This document shows positions 1 to 8,588 of a DNA stretch of 64,000 bases, piece by piece. The stretch is from Novipirellula caenicola (GTDB lineage Bacteria; Planctomycetota; Planctomycetia; Pirellulales; Pirellulaceae), in NCBI RefSeq assembly GCF_039545035.1, contig NZ_BAABRO010000006.1, positions 248,001 through 312,000 of the forward strand, in the 5' to 3' direction. Positions within the stretch are counted from its first letter, which is position 1; each line of letters starts with the position of its first letter. The notes beneath the pieces were generated by a model that had not been told where the DNA came from, did not search any database, and saw only the letters and a program-made list of their open reading frames with translations. Both the position numbers and the translations under genes were made by a program.

Positions 1-424
1 GATGCCGGCAAAGCTTGAGCCGGGGAATTTGAACGTCGCAGCAATCGCCGGCTTGGATGTCGCGGTCAAACAGATCGCTGCCCGCGAAGAAGCGGTCTAC
101 AGCGAGACGCTGCAATCGGTCGCCCGTCAGTTGAACGAGGGGCTTCGCTCTATCGAATCGATCCGCGTGTTTGGAAAACCAAGTCGATTGCCGATCGTCA
201 GTCTCGCGATCGACGGATTCGAGCCGACGGATTTGTCGGCGATTTTAGATGCTCAATTTTCAATCGAAACGCGAGCCGGTTTGCACTGTGCCGCACTGAT
301 TCACGAGGCGATCGGTAGTGCACCCGCCGGGACGTTACGAATCAGTGGTTCGGCAACCACGTCGGTTGAAGAGATCGATGCGGTGATCGCAGCCATCCGG
401 CAGATTGCCGATGCACTCGGTTGA
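1..424 (+). CDS. Cysteine desulfurase-type class V aminotransferase, C-terminal part
   Basis: This is the last ~141 codons of a PLP-dependent class V aminotransferase; the 5' end lies outside the window. The segment ETRAGLHCAALIHEAIG matches the RxGxHCA loop of cysteine desulfurases, whose Cys carries the persulfide removed from cysteine for Fe-S or thiolation chemistry. The ending, with a TLRISGSATTSVEEID segment, fits the small C-terminal domain (usual form RxSxxxYNTxEEID). The PLP lysine and most of the large domain are not visible, so SufS, IscS or a CsdA-like paralogue cannot be told apart. The ATG at base 2 is probably an internal methionine. The next gene is convergent (601-930). Confidence 0.85.
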   Translation, partial: MPAKLEPGNLNVAAIAGLDVAVKQIAAREEAVYSETLQSVARQLNEGLRSIESIRVFGKPSRLPIVSLAIDGFEPTDLSAILDAQFSIETRAGLHCAALIHEAIGSAPAGTLRISGSATTSVEEIDAVIAAIRQIADALG

Positions 425-524
425 ATCTGCCGCGGATGCGTGTAACGAGGCCAGCCCCGCGCCGCTCCACGAAGGAAACGTACGCTTCAGGCGACTTTCG
501 TCGCCCATTGCCGAACAATTGTCT

Positions 525-568
525 CAACGGTTCCGCGAGCGGAATTGGATCCGAAACGCGAACCGTTG
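525..568. repeat. Imperfect inverted repeat between convergent genes
   Basis: CAACGGTTCCGCG (525-537) pairs with CGCGAACCGTTG (557-568) with one bulged base, between the convergent cysteine desulfurase and the 601-930 gene. There is no T-run, so it may be a structured 3' end rather than a classical intrinsic terminator. Confidence 0.35.
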
Positions 569-600
569 AGGACAACGATTCTATATCGGGAACGCGGGAT

Positions 601-930
601 TTAGCGGCCTAGGTACAGCGAAAAGCCACCGCGTCCGATCGAGATGCCGGTTCCGCCGCGATAACCGTAGCCCCCGTAACGTCCGTACGATGGGTAGCCA
701 TAACCGCCGCCGTAATACGACCGGTACGGAGCCCGATAACGAGACCCGTAATGATGTCCATGATGCACCGGAGCGCGGTAGCTGTGATGGACGCCATGGT
801 GACCACGGTGGTGGCTGCCGTGATGGTGCCCGCTGTGCCGTGAATAACGACCGTGGGCTGCATCCGCGCTACTTGTCATCACAACGCCAGCGAGAACGAA
901 CACGCCAGCAAATAAAATTTTCTTAAACAT
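601..930 (-). CDS. Small secreted His/Gly/Tyr-rich protein
   Basis: Predicted 109-aa exported protein of unknown function. The frame is open further upstream, but the ATG at 930 is preferred because it directly starts a signal peptide (MFKKILFAGVFVLAGVVM, Ala-rich cleavage region near residue 24) and has a TGGAG ribosome site about 9 bases upstream. The mature part is almost entirely His, Gly, Ser, Tyr and Arg (HSGHHHGSHHRGHHG, then YGGGYGYPSYGRYGGYGY), ending GGFSLYLGR. Dense histidines suggest metal binding, but no catalytic motif is visible. It resembles the 7352-7714 protein in design (signal peptide plus SYRSYYGG-type repeats). It is convergent with the cysteine desulfurase and lies downstream of the topoisomerase genes on the same strand. 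Confidence 0.65.
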   Translation of the reverse strand: MFKKILFAGVFVLAGVVMTSSADAAHGRYSRHSGHHHGSHHRGHHGVHHSYRAPVHHGHHYGSRYRAPYRSYYGGGYGYPSYGRYGGYGYRGGTGISIGRGGFSLYLGR

Positions 931-1191
931 CGGGATTGCTCCAGGATGGTAGGGTGTCAAACGAGGCAACCGCAGCAAAATTGATGCTGCGGCCTGGTTC
1001 ATGATCGATTCGTCGTCAAGTGATTTCTTGACGGCCGCGGATCTTTCAATCGCGACATGTTGAAACACGCGATGCTGCGATGATCGAAACTTCACGATCG
1101 CTACACCTGGGGGGCGTGTTTCACGAACCTCTCACCCTATCAATGGGCATCGCCGCCGCCGTACCGCCAAAATTGCGGTGGAATCGAGTTG

Positions 1192-3105
1192 TTACACGTC
1201 GATTTCTTCGGCGTCTTCGGCGCGTTCCATGATGAACCGGAAACGCGCCGATGCATCGCGTCCCATCAAATCGCTGATCACGCGATCGGTTTCGAGGTGG
1301 TCGTCGACTTCGACTTTCAACAATCGCCGCGTTCGAGGATTCAGCGTGGTTTCCCAAAGCACCTTGGGCATCATTTCACCGAGACCTTTAAACCGAGTGA
1401 TCTCGGGTTTAGCTCGCTTGGCATGCTCGGCCAAAATTTGCTCGCGATGCTCTTCGTCGTTCGCCCAATACGTTTCTTTGCCGATGTCAATTCGATACAG
1501 CGGCGGGACGGCGATAAACAAATGGCCGTCGGCAATCAACGCGGGCATGTGCCGATAAAAGAACGTCAACAATAGCGTCGTGATGTGATGACCATCGGAG
1601 TCCGCATCCGCGAGCAGGATGATCTTTTGATAACGTAGTGACGCTAGATTTAGGTTCGGACCGATGCCGCATCCAAGCGAGGCGATCATGTCTTGAATTT
1701 CTTTGTTTTCGACAATCTTTTTCAGTGTCGCACTCTCGGTGTTGAGCACCTTTCCTCGCAGCGGCAGGATCGCTTGGTTGTTTCGGTCTCGGCCTTGTTT
1801 GGCACTGCCGCCTGCCGAGTCACCTTCGACGATAAACAGTTCCGAGTTGCCTTTTCCGCTGGCCAAACAATCGCTGAGTTTGCCTGGCAACATCGTCCGT
1901 TTGGCGCCGCCTTTGCGTGAGACGGCTTCCGACGCGGCCCGGGACGCCGCCCGCGCTCGCGCCGCGGCGATGATCCGTGCAATGATCGAATCGGCGATCG
2001 AACGGTTGTTGTTCATCCATTGTTCAAGCGCCGGACGGATCGACGCTTCGGTCGACGGTTGAACTTCGGGATTGTTCAGCCGGTCTTTGGTTTGCCCTTG
2101 GAATTGAGGTTCCGCGATAAAGATCGACACGATGGCCACCATCCCTTCGCGGATGTCTTCGTGCGAAATCTTGACGCCGCGCGGCGTCAAGTTGTGCGTG
2201 TCGATGTAATTGCGTACCGCTTTGTTCAACCCGCTGCGGAACCCGTTCTCGTGCGTGCCGCCGTTACCGGTGGGAATCCCGTTGACATAGCTGCGGACAT
2301 GTTCGTCGGTCGACTCGGTCCACTGCAGCGTTAGCTCCATGCGAATGTCGTCGTCTTTACGCAGCGTGAACGGCGAATCGTGAATCGGACGCGCCGAACG
2401 ATCCTTCAGCACTTTGGCCAAGTAATCGACGATCCCTTGCTCGTGCAGGTACGTGACCTTGGTGCCAGCGACTTCGTCAATGTAGTTGACTTTGACGCCG
2501 CGATGCAGAAAGCTTGCCGTTTCCAGTCGCGTACGGATCGTTTCGCTATCGAAATCGACTTTGGGGAAAATCGTCGGGTCGGGACTGAACGTGATCGTCG
2601 TTCCGGTGCCGCGAACGGCTCCTTTCAACTTCTGCAGTTTTGTCTTTGCAATGCCTCGTTCAAAGATCATCCGGTATTGGGCACCATCACGGCGAACCAC
2701 CGCGGTCAATTCTTTGGACAATGCGTTGACGACCGAGGCACCCACCCCGTGCAAACCGCCGGCGGTTTTGTAGTTGCCACCGTCAAATTTTCCGCCTGCA
2801 TGCAGTACCGTCAGCACCATTTCGAGCGCTGGTTTTTTGGTTTTCGGATGCTTGTCGATGGGGATACCGCGACCGTTATCGCTAACGGTCACACTCGAGC
2901 CGTCTTTGTGCAGCGTCACGGTGATCTCGGTGGCGTGACCATTCATCGCCTCGTCGACCGAGTTGTCGACGATTTCCCAAATCAGATGGTGAAGTCCGGC
3001 CATCCCCACACCACCGATGTACATACCGGGGCGTTTGCGAACAGGATCGAGACCTTCGAGGGCAACGATATCTTTCGCACTGTAAGTTTTTGTTGCAGTA
3101 CTCAT
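1192..3105 (-). CDS. parE: Type IIA topoisomerase ATPase subunit (ParE/GyrB family)
   Basis: 637-aa ATPase/TOPRIM subunit that powers strand passage by a type IIA topoisomerase. Visible motifs: ATP-binding EIVDNSVDEAMNG (residues ~44-56), SDNGRGIPIDKH (~75-86), GLHGVGASVVNALS (~117-130); TOPRIM motifs IVEGDSAGG and LADADSDGHH in the C-terminal third; C-terminal DLMGRDASARFRFIME. The length is that of a ParE or short GyrB without the proteobacterial insertion. It starts at ATG 3105, only 2 bases after the stop of the partner subunit gene, so the two are surely co-transcribed and translationally coupled. The assignment to topoisomerase IV rather than a second gyrase rests mainly on the partner's sequence; GyrB remains possible. 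Confidence 0.85.
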   Translation of the reverse strand: MSTATKTYSAKDIVALEGLDPVRKRPGMYIGGVGMAGLHHLIWEIVDNSVDEAMNGHATEITVTLHKDGSSVTVSDNGRGIPIDKHPKTKKPALEMVLTVLHAGGKFDGGNYKTAGGLHGVGASVVNALSKELTAVVRRDGAQYRMIFERGIAKTKLQKLKGAVRGTGTTITFSPDPTIFPKVDFDSETIRTRLETASFLHRGVKVNYIDEVAGTKVTYLHEQGIVDYLAKVLKDRSARPIHDSPFTLRKDDDIRMELTLQWTESTDEHVRSYVNGIPTGNGGTHENGFRSGLNKAVRNYIDTHNLTPRGVKISHEDIREGMVAIVSIFIAEPQFQGQTKDRLNNPEVQPSTEASIRPALEQWMNNNRSIADSIIARIIAAARARAASRAASEAVSRKGGAKRTMLPGKLSDCLASGKGNSELFIVEGDSAGGSAKQGRDRNNQAILPLRGKVLNTESATLKKIVENKEIQDMIASLGCGIGPNLNLASLRYQKIILLADADSDGHHITTLLLTFFYRHMPALIADGHLFIAVPPLYRIDIGKETYWANDEEHREQILAEHAKRAKPEITRFKGLGEMMPKVLWETTLNPRTRRLLKVEVDDHLETDRVISDLMGRDASARFRFIMERAEDAEEIDV

Positions 3106-3107
3106 AT

Positions 3108-5573
3108 TCAGTTTTCGTCGAACGTTTCAGGTGCAGCGGGTGGAGGAGTCACGATCTCGGCAATCTTGCCGTTCTTCTGAATTTCGGTGCCGCGGCCGCC
3201 ACGCGAAGTCACGCGGTACTTGGCGGTCGAGATCGTCTTCTTCGCTCCTCGATTTGTTTGAACCGTCATCAAATCTCGGTCACCGGTCGAAGCTTTGAAA
3301 CCGAGCAATCGGTCGTCGCTGGTCAAGCGGATCAACGTGACTCCCTTGCCCGCACCGGACAAGTAATTGACTTCTTCGGCAGCACAGACCATCGCTCGAC
3401 AGTTTTCTGAAACGGCAAGGATCACTTCGCTGCCGTGGATGGGCACGACGTCTATGATGGACGCGCCGGGGGCCACGCGAGCAAACCGGCGACCGCTTCG
3501 TGTGGACGGTTCGGCAAAACCGGCCAAGCCAAAGCGGAGCGCGAATCCATTGGAACTTGCCGCGAACGCGTGGGTGTGCGGGCACAAATCGGGTTGTTTC
3601 GGATCCTCTTGGATGTCGCCGATCACGCGTGGGTCGAACGACATCGCCGCGATGATGTGTTCGCCATCCTTCAGTTTGAATAACTTTTGGATCGGTTCGC
3701 CAAACCCAGTCGATGCAGGGATGTCGATCATGCGAGTGGTGTAGCAAACCCCCAGCGACGAGAAGAATCCGATCGACGAAACGGTGTTACCCGAAACGCA
3801 AGTCAGCACTTCGTCGCCTTGACGCAGTCGACTCTTGCTCGGATCGGCAATCTGTTTTTGTCGCTTCACCCAACCGTCTTTGGTCACCATGATGTGGCAA
3901 TCTTCGGCGACGATAAAGTCTTCGGCTGCGTACTCGAGTTCCTCGGCTACGGTATTGATCTTGGATTGTCGCCGAGCAAACGGATCTTTGTTGTAGGCGT
4001 CGATCAACGATTCGATTTCGGTGCGTACGATTTTCCAACGCCCCGATTGGTAATTGTCTTTCGAATCTTCGTTCAACAGTTTCTTGATCTCGTTGGCTCG
4101 TTTTCGCTTGTCCTTCAACTCGTCCACGATCATGTTGATTTCAAGTCGTGCCAAGCGATACAGTTTCAATTCCAAGATCGCGTCGGTTTGCTCTTCGTCG
4201 AGTCCCCCTTTGTCCGCCGGGAACCGCTTCATGATCTTCATCGCCGCGTCGGCTTTGCCTTCGGATTTTCGGATGATTTGAATGATTTCATCCAACGCAT
4301 CGAAGATCAGCGCGTAGCCTTCGAGAATATGGATCCGTCGCAGTAGCGCGTTGAGTTCGTTTTCGAGCCGTTTGGTCAACACTTCCAATCGGAAGTGCAA
4401 GAAGTGCCAAAGCACCTCCTTTAGCCCCAAGCGATTCGGAGCACCCACCTCTGGATTTTCAGTGGGCACCAAACACGTCATGTTGACGTTAAAGTTCTTT
4501 TGAAAATCAGTGTGCCGGTACAGGTAGGCGAGGACCTTGTTTTCGTCGGCCCCCTTTTTCAGCATCAAGTCGACGCGAATTTCGTCGGTCGACAAATCGC
4601 GTGCTTCGATCACCAACGGCAACTTGCCCGAGTAGATGATCTCGTTGATTCGCTCGACCAATGCCGACTTGTTCACCCCGAACGGAATCGAGGTGATCTG
4701 CAGGACCGGGCTGCCTTTGGTTTTTGTATTCAGTTCGGCGGTGCCACGCAGCTTGATCGTGCCTTGACCGGTGCTGTAGATCTCGCGGAGTTCTTCTTTG
4801 GTATTGGTGATCTCGCCGCCGGTGGGGAAATCAGGGCCTTGGACCGCATCGTTGGCGACCAATTGGTAGTCTTTGATCTCGGGGTCGCGAAGCAGTTTCA
4901 GCAGCGCCTGGCAAACCTCTTTCAAATTGTGGGGCGGAATGTTAGTGGCCATCCCGACGGCGATTCCCGTGGCGCCGTTGACCAACAAGTTCGGTACGCG
5001 GCTGGGCAAGACAACCGGTTCTTCACGGCTGCCGTCGTAGTTGGGTTTGAACGCAACCGTGCGGGTGGCCAAGTCGGCCAGGACCTCGTTGGCGATCGGC
5101 GTCATCCGGCACTCGGTGTACCGCATCGCCGCCGCGTTGTCGCCGTCGACGCTACCGAAATTACCGCTGCCGTCGATCAGCGGCATGCGAAGCGAGAACG
5201 CTTGAGCCATCCGCACCAAGGCTTCATAGATCGAACTGTCACCGTGGGGGTGGTAGTTACCCATCACGTCCCCGACGACCTTGGCACATTTTCGGTGCTT
5301 CGCAGTCGCGTTGAGACCTTGTTGGTTCATCGTGTACAGGATTCGCCGCTGGACCGGTTTCAGCCCGTCACGCACGTCCGGCAATGCCCGGCTCGTGATT
5401 ACCGACAACGAATAGTTGAGATATCGTGATTGAGCGGCTTGCCGTAGCGGGATCGACGTCAGCAATTCGTCATCGACCGCGTCAAACAAAGATCCGTTGC
5501 TTTCGCCGTTGTTTTTCGAAGAGCCTTTTCGGCTGGATCCCGTTGATGAGTTTCGTTTTTGCCGTTTGGCCAC
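3108..5573 (-). CDS. parC: Type IIA topoisomerase cleavage subunit (ParC/GyrA family)
   Basis: 821-aa DNA breakage-reunion subunit. The quinolone-pocket region [17 protein letters not shown] (~108-124) has Ser then Glu at the two key positions, as in ParC. The catalytic tyrosine is in [10 protein letters not shown] (Tyr152). The first 30 residues are a Lys/Ser-rich disordered extension. A long coiled-coil arm (~390-500) precedes a C-terminal beta-pinwheel. The canonical GyrA box is not seen in the first blade, but an RGGRG motif ([11 protein letters not shown]) occurs in the last blade near the C terminus. On balance a topoisomerase IV ParC, with gyrase-like wrapping not excluded. It is the first gene of a two-gene operon with parE. 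Confidence 0.85.
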   Translation of the reverse strand: MAKRQKRNSSTGSSRKGSSKNNGESNGSLFDAVDDELLTSIPLRQAAQSRYLNYSLSVITSRALPDVRDGLKPVQRRILYTMNQQGLNATAKHRKCAKVVGDVMGNYHPHGDSSIYEALVRMAQAFSLRMPLIDGSGNFGSVDGDNAAAMRYTECRMTPIANEVLADLATRTVAFKPNYDGSREEPVVLPSRVPNLLVNGATGIAVGMATNIPPHNLKEVCQALLKLLRDPEIKDYQLVANDAVQGPDFPTGGEITNTKEELREIYSTGQGTIKLRGTAELNTKTKGSPVLQITSIPFGVNKSALVERINEIIYSGKLPLVIEARDLSTDEIRVDLMLKKGADENKVLAYLYRHTDFQKNFNVNMTCLVPTENPEVGAPNRLGLKEVLWHFLHFRLEVLTKRLENELNALLRRIHILEGYALIFDALDEIIQIIRKSEGKADAAMKIMKRFPADKGGLDEEQTDAILELKLYRLARLEINMIVDELKDKRKRANEIKKLLNEDSKDNYQSGRWKIVRTEIESLIDAYNKDPFARRQSKINTVAEELEYAAEDFIVAEDCHIMVTKDGWVKRQKQIADPSKSRLRQGDEVLTCVSGNTVSSIGFFSSLGVCYTTRMIDIPASTGFGEPIQKLFKLKDGEHIIAAMSFDPRVIGDIQEDPKQPDLCPHTHAFAASSNGFALRFGLAGFAEPSTRSGRRFARVAPGASIIDVVPIHGSEVILAVSENCRAMVCAAEEVNYLSGAGKGVTLIRLTSDDRLLGFKASTGDRDLMTVQTNRGAKKTISTAKYRVTSRGGRGTEIQKNGKIAEIVTPPPAAPETFDEN

Positions 5574-6042
5574 GCCTTGAAGTCCTTTTGGTCAGTCCTG
5601 CGGATTTTCGAATCAGAGAGGAAGTAGTCTGTTTAACGGCAACCGCTCGCCGTCGAAAAGGTCGATCCGAAAAGATCGGCCCGAAAGGAATGATCGATCC
5701 GAAAGTTCGATCGCTGCTTCTTCTTCGGCAATCTTGCCTCGTCAACCTGCGTAATTTGTACGCTTTACAGCCGATTCGCTCGATAGGGCAATCTTGGAAG
5801 ATTCTGCGCCGGAAAAGGGGTTATAGCGATCAAAGCCATCGCAGCGAAACCACGGATCACGTGAAGCTGGGCGAGCGAGAGAGCAAATAATCACGAACGC
5901 AGGGGATTTATCCCGAATTACAATGACGTAGGAATCTCTCTGGAAATCAGTTGCATTGCCAGACCCCCCATTGGCCCACGTCATCGTTCGCCGGGGCTAT
6001 CGCACGTGAAAATTAGATTGGGTTCGTCGGAGGAACCGTAGG
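5574..6042. other. Divergent intergenic region
   Basis: 469 bases between parC (minus) and the 6043 gene (plus); it should hold both promoters. A short motif related to CGATCCGAAA recurs at about 5662-5710. GGAGGAACCGTAGG just before 6043 supplies the ribosome site of that gene. ORFs crossing here lack any recognisable protein character. Confidence 0.5.
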
Positions 6043-6546
6043 ATGAAACGTCAAACCATGCTCGCAATCGCAGCCATGGCGTCACTTGCCATGGTCGCGG
6101 TCATGAACCAAACGGCTTCCGCCCAACACTTTGGACGCGGCGAACGCATCGTCAGCTCGCAAGTCGTCAGCGACGAAGTGGTCGGAGGTACCTCACAATA
6201 CGCAGGCGATCTGGCCGTCAGCGACGGCTACGTGGGTGGGGTCGGGATCCAGCGTCAATATGGCACTCCGGACCTGTTTTACAACTATTATACCCAAGGC
6301 AATGCAAACCGGGCCAACGCCCAAATGTACCTGTCGCCTGTGCCGGTCCCGCCGAATGTCGGACACACCTTCTACACGTACCAGCCATTTTATCCTCAAG
6401 AAATGCTTTACGCGCACAAGGATCGATTCCACAACTACTATGACAACGGGCGAGGCATGAACCGCACCCGAGCGACGTACTGGTATCCGCCGGTCAAGCA
6501 AGCCGCCAGCAACCTGTATTGGAACTATCTGCGGCTTCCTCGCTAA
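6043..6546 (+). CDS. Exported protein of unknown function, Tyr/Asn-rich
   Basis: 167-aa protein with a clear signal peptide (MKRQTMLAIAAMASLAMVAV, cleavage probably after TASA near residue 27). The mature chain is rich in Tyr, Asn, Pro and Gly (LFYNYYTQGNANRANAQMY, FYTYQPFYPQEMLY, NYYDNGRGMNRTRATYWYPP), with no catalytic motif or transmembrane helix after the signal. The start is supported by GGAGG 12 bases upstream. It is followed 64 bases later by another small exported Tyr/His-rich protein in the same direction, with one strong terminator after both, so they are likely one transcript. Function unknown; the composition suggests a structural or surface-associated periplasmic protein. Confidence 0.7.
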   Translation: MKRQTMLAIAAMASLAMVAVMNQTASAQHFGRGERIVSSQVVSDEVVGGTSQYAGDLAVSDGYVGGVGIQRQYGTPDLFYNYYTQGNANRANAQMYLSPVPVPPNVGHTFYTYQPFYPQEMLYAHKDRFHNYYDNGRGMNRTRATYWYPPVKQAASNLYWNYLRLPR

Positions 6547-6610
6547 CGATTTTTGGGGGGCTGCCGAGAAAACAGCCCGACTCCGCACCTCCTCTATTTG
6601 GGAACCAATC

Positions 6611-6988
6611 ATGATTCAACGTCTTGTCCTTGCCGCGGGTTTCGTGGCGACCCTCTGTGGTGCAATGCAAAGCAATGCGACCGCAGGAGATCCCTACGCC
6701 GTGACTCATATTTGGAATCAAAACTTTGCCATGGATCGCCCCTGGCACGGCCCGTACTACCATCAGAACTACGGACAACCGTTGGCATTAGTGGTCCCCC
6801 CCACCGCCCACATGCGGCAAACCTTGTCGTGGGGCGTTAGCCAAAACTTGATGTATCCAATTCACCATCAATACGGCCGCAACGCCAGCTACCCCGGCGC
6901 CGCAGCACCAGGCAGCTTCTACGCGACGCCCGGTTGGCCAAGCCATACCGATCAATTTGGCGTCTACTACGTCCGCGGACCTTGGTAG
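6611..6988 (+). CDS. Small exported protein, unknown function
   Basis: 125-aa protein. Signal peptide MIQRLVLAAGFVATLCGAMQ with a likely cleavage after NATA (about residue 25). The mature part is rich in His, Tyr, Trp, Pro and Gly (WHGPYYHQNYGQP, ending FGVYYVRGPW). It shares style with its upstream neighbour (6043-6546), including aromatic clusters and the absence of cysteines in the mature part, suggesting a co-expressed pair. A strong intrinsic terminator begins 26 bases after the stop. Confidence 0.65.
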   Translation: MIQRLVLAAGFVATLCGAMQSNATAGDPYAVTHIWNQNFAMDRPWHGPYYHQNYGQPLALVVPPTAHMRQTLSWGVSQNLMYPIHHQYGRNASYPGAAAPGSFYATPGWPSHTDQFGVYYVRGPW

Positions 6989-7013
6989 TCGTCCCGCGAA
7001 AAATCAAAGCATC

Positions 7014-7052
7014 AAAAAACGGCACGCCCTATTCAGGCGTGCCGTTTTTTTT
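7014..7052 (+). terminator. Rho-independent terminator
   Basis: ACGGCACGCC (7019-7028) and GGCGTGCCGT (7036-7045) form a perfect 10-bp GC-rich stem with a 7-base loop, preceded by an A-run and followed by eight T. It ends the 6043-6988 transcription unit. Confidence 0.9.
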
Positions 7053-7142
7053 ATCCGTACCGAAGTCGCTTCGGTTGAGGTGCTAGGCTCTGTCCGAAAA
7101 CCATAGCGGAAGTCGCAGGCGGCTTGTTGTTTTGGTCGTACG

Positions 7143-7195
7143 ATGGACTTCCTAGTCCGTCGAATACGCCATTGACGGACTAGAAAGTCCGTCAT
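7143..7195. repeat. Nested palindromic repeat
   Basis: Two arms (7143-7161 and 7174-7195) are near-perfect inverted copies of a GACGGACTAGNAAGTCC motif, 12 bases apart. Each arm is itself a hairpin: GACGGACT-AGAA-AGTCCGTC at 7174-7193 is a perfect 8-bp stem. The layout resembles REP/BIME elements. A small separate hairpin ACCGAAG-TCG-CTTCGGT lies at 7059-7075. The 6989-7351 gap contains no convincing gene. Confidence 0.6.
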
Positions 7196-7351
7196 ACACC
7201 CATGCCGCAGGAAACTTCACTAAATCAACAAGCCGCCAAGACGTTCGGCAGCATGGCATACTCCATTAGGAAATCGAAATTTGTCAAGAATTCCGCTACC
7301 GAGTTTCCGCCTCGGATGCGTTCTCAGATAGTGCCTAGTGGTGCCATTGAT

Positions 7352-7714
7352 TTAGTGGTGCCAGTGACCGGTTTGGTGCCAATCGTAGTGCCCCGGTTGG
7401 ACATGAAAGTGGTTGCCATGACGGATAATTTCCGTTGGATGGTAATCCCAATGGCTGGTGTCGTGGTAATAGCCATGGCGATGACCGTGACCATAGCCGC
7501 CATGGTACCCACCATAATATGAGCGGTACGAGCTGCCGTAACGCGGCGTGTAGTGTTGGTAATGCCCGTGACTGTATCCACTTCCTCCTAAAGAGATATG
7601 AAGACCCCCAACCCGCAGGAATCCATTTCCGGCTTCCGCAGTTGAGGTGTCCGCAGTAAGGGCAAAACAGGCTGCGATTGCGGGAACCGCGATCCATTTT
7701 GTGATTGAAAACAT
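7352..7714 (-). CDS. Small secreted His/Gly/Tyr-rich protein
   Basis: Predicted 120-aa exported protein. The ATG at 7714 is chosen over an upstream in-frame TTG (7732) because GGGGAG stands ten bases upstream and the signal peptide then begins properly (MFSITKWIAVPAIAACFALT, cleavage near STAEAG). The mature chain carries GGLHISLGG, then SYRSYYGGYHGGYGHGHRHGYYHD and a His/Trp tail (HFHVQPGHYDWHQTGHWHH). Nearly a quarter of the mature residues are His. It is similar in design to the 601-930 protein, and the shared SYRSYYGG element suggests common ancestry. Metal or polyanion binding is possible but unproven. Confidence 0.65.
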   Translation of the reverse strand: MFSITKWIAVPAIAACFALTADTSTAEAGNGFLRVGGLHISLGGSGYSHGHYQHYTPRYGSSYRSYYGGYHGGYGHGHRHGYYHDTSHWDYHPTEIIRHGNHFHVQPGHYDWHQTGHWHH

Positions 7715-8118
7715 CTTCTTCGAACTCCCCAAAATTGTTTCTCTCCTAAGCCAAACCCCGACTTAAGATCTCATCCGCTTCTAGATGCTACGATCGTGCC
7801 ATGAAACTTGACCGTGAAACATTTTTTTCGGCAAGGATTTAAGTAGGTGTCATAAGTCGTTCAGCTGGAATAGTTTACGTTCGATGACCCGAGCGGGGAA
7901 TTCACGGCGCGGTGGTTGCAAGACTCGCGTCGAATGGTCGATGGCGTGGTCGTTTTGAACACACTCAGTGTCGTCGGTTTGATCTCGGTTGTGGGAGGGG
8001 GCATGAGTTGGTGCTCGGCTTCTCTTTGGCCCCTACTTTCTTGCTAAGCGGCGGCCCGCGCGTGTTGTTACAATAAACCGCTGGCGTCGTTTCCCTTGTC
8101 ACGTTGGGAGATTCTCGG
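7715..8118. other. Divergent intergenic region
   Basis: About 400 bases between the His-rich protein gene (minus) and the small membrane protein gene (plus). No gene is seen. A TTACAATAA segment near 8070 could be part of a promoter for 8119, but no good -35 is present at the right distance. Confidence 0.4.
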
Positions 8119-8517
8119 ATGGCTATTGCAGCAAATCCAATCGCGTCGCTCCATCACAGCCGGATTGTCTATCGGCGATTCGCTGTCGTCGCGATGTATG
8201 TGATCGCGGCATGTTTAGCAGCGATGCAGTCGGCCGCGCTCAATGGCGGCATGCTCGGCATCTTGGGAGCTCTCGGGCTATCGACCTCCGCGACAATGTG
8301 GTTCTGGATCGATTCGCATCTGCGGTCGCGGCCACATCCTTGGAGTCTTCAGTTTGTCTTTTTCCTGACTTGGCCGCTGGCGTCGCTGGTTTATTTGTTG
8401 GCGTCTCGTGGCGGCGTGCGAGGACTCGGTTACTGGATGCTGCACGCGATCGGATTGGGCGTGACCGTCGCCTTTGCATCGGTGATTGGAATGCTGGTGA
8501 TGATGCTCGTTCCGTAG
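8119..8517 (+). CDS. Small multi-pass membrane protein
   Basis: 132-aa hydrophobic protein with four predicted membrane segments: about residues 20-40 (VVAMYVIAACLAAMQSAAL), 42-62, 75-95 (LQFVFFLTWPLASLVYLLA) and 107-131 (HAIGLGVTVAFASVIGMLVM). The ATG at 8119 is preferred over the TTG at 8104 because GGGAG lies 8 bases upstream. No catalytic residues or known family recognised. It is convergent with the kinase gene at 8589, with only 71 bases between, and no clear terminator is visible there. Confidence 0.6.
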   Translation: MAIAANPIASLHHSRIVYRRFAVVAMYVIAACLAAMQSAALNGGMLGILGALGLSTSATMWFWIDSHLRSRPHPWSLQFVFFLTWPLASLVYLLASRGGVRGLGYWMLHAIGLGVTVAFASVIGMLVMMLVP

Positions 8518-8588
8518 CACCGGTTGACCCGAACATTCGAACAGACCGCGCGACCAGAACGCGCGACCAGAAAGCGTGACCCGATCGA

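Noticed and set aside
2380-3180. 266-codon plus-strand ORF opposite parE
   Set aside because: Lies wholly over the opposite strand of a well-conserved gene; no recognisable motifs.
4500-5429. 309-codon plus-strand ORF opposite parC
   Set aside because: Antisense shadow of conserved ParC sequence; composition lacks protein-like domains.
5426-5890. 154-codon plus-strand ORF over the parC start and the divergent region
   Set aside because: Half antisense to parC, half in promoter DNA; no family features.
7004-7195. 63-codon minus-strand ORF over a terminator and a palindrome
   Set aside because: Most of it is structured non-coding DNA; no protein features.
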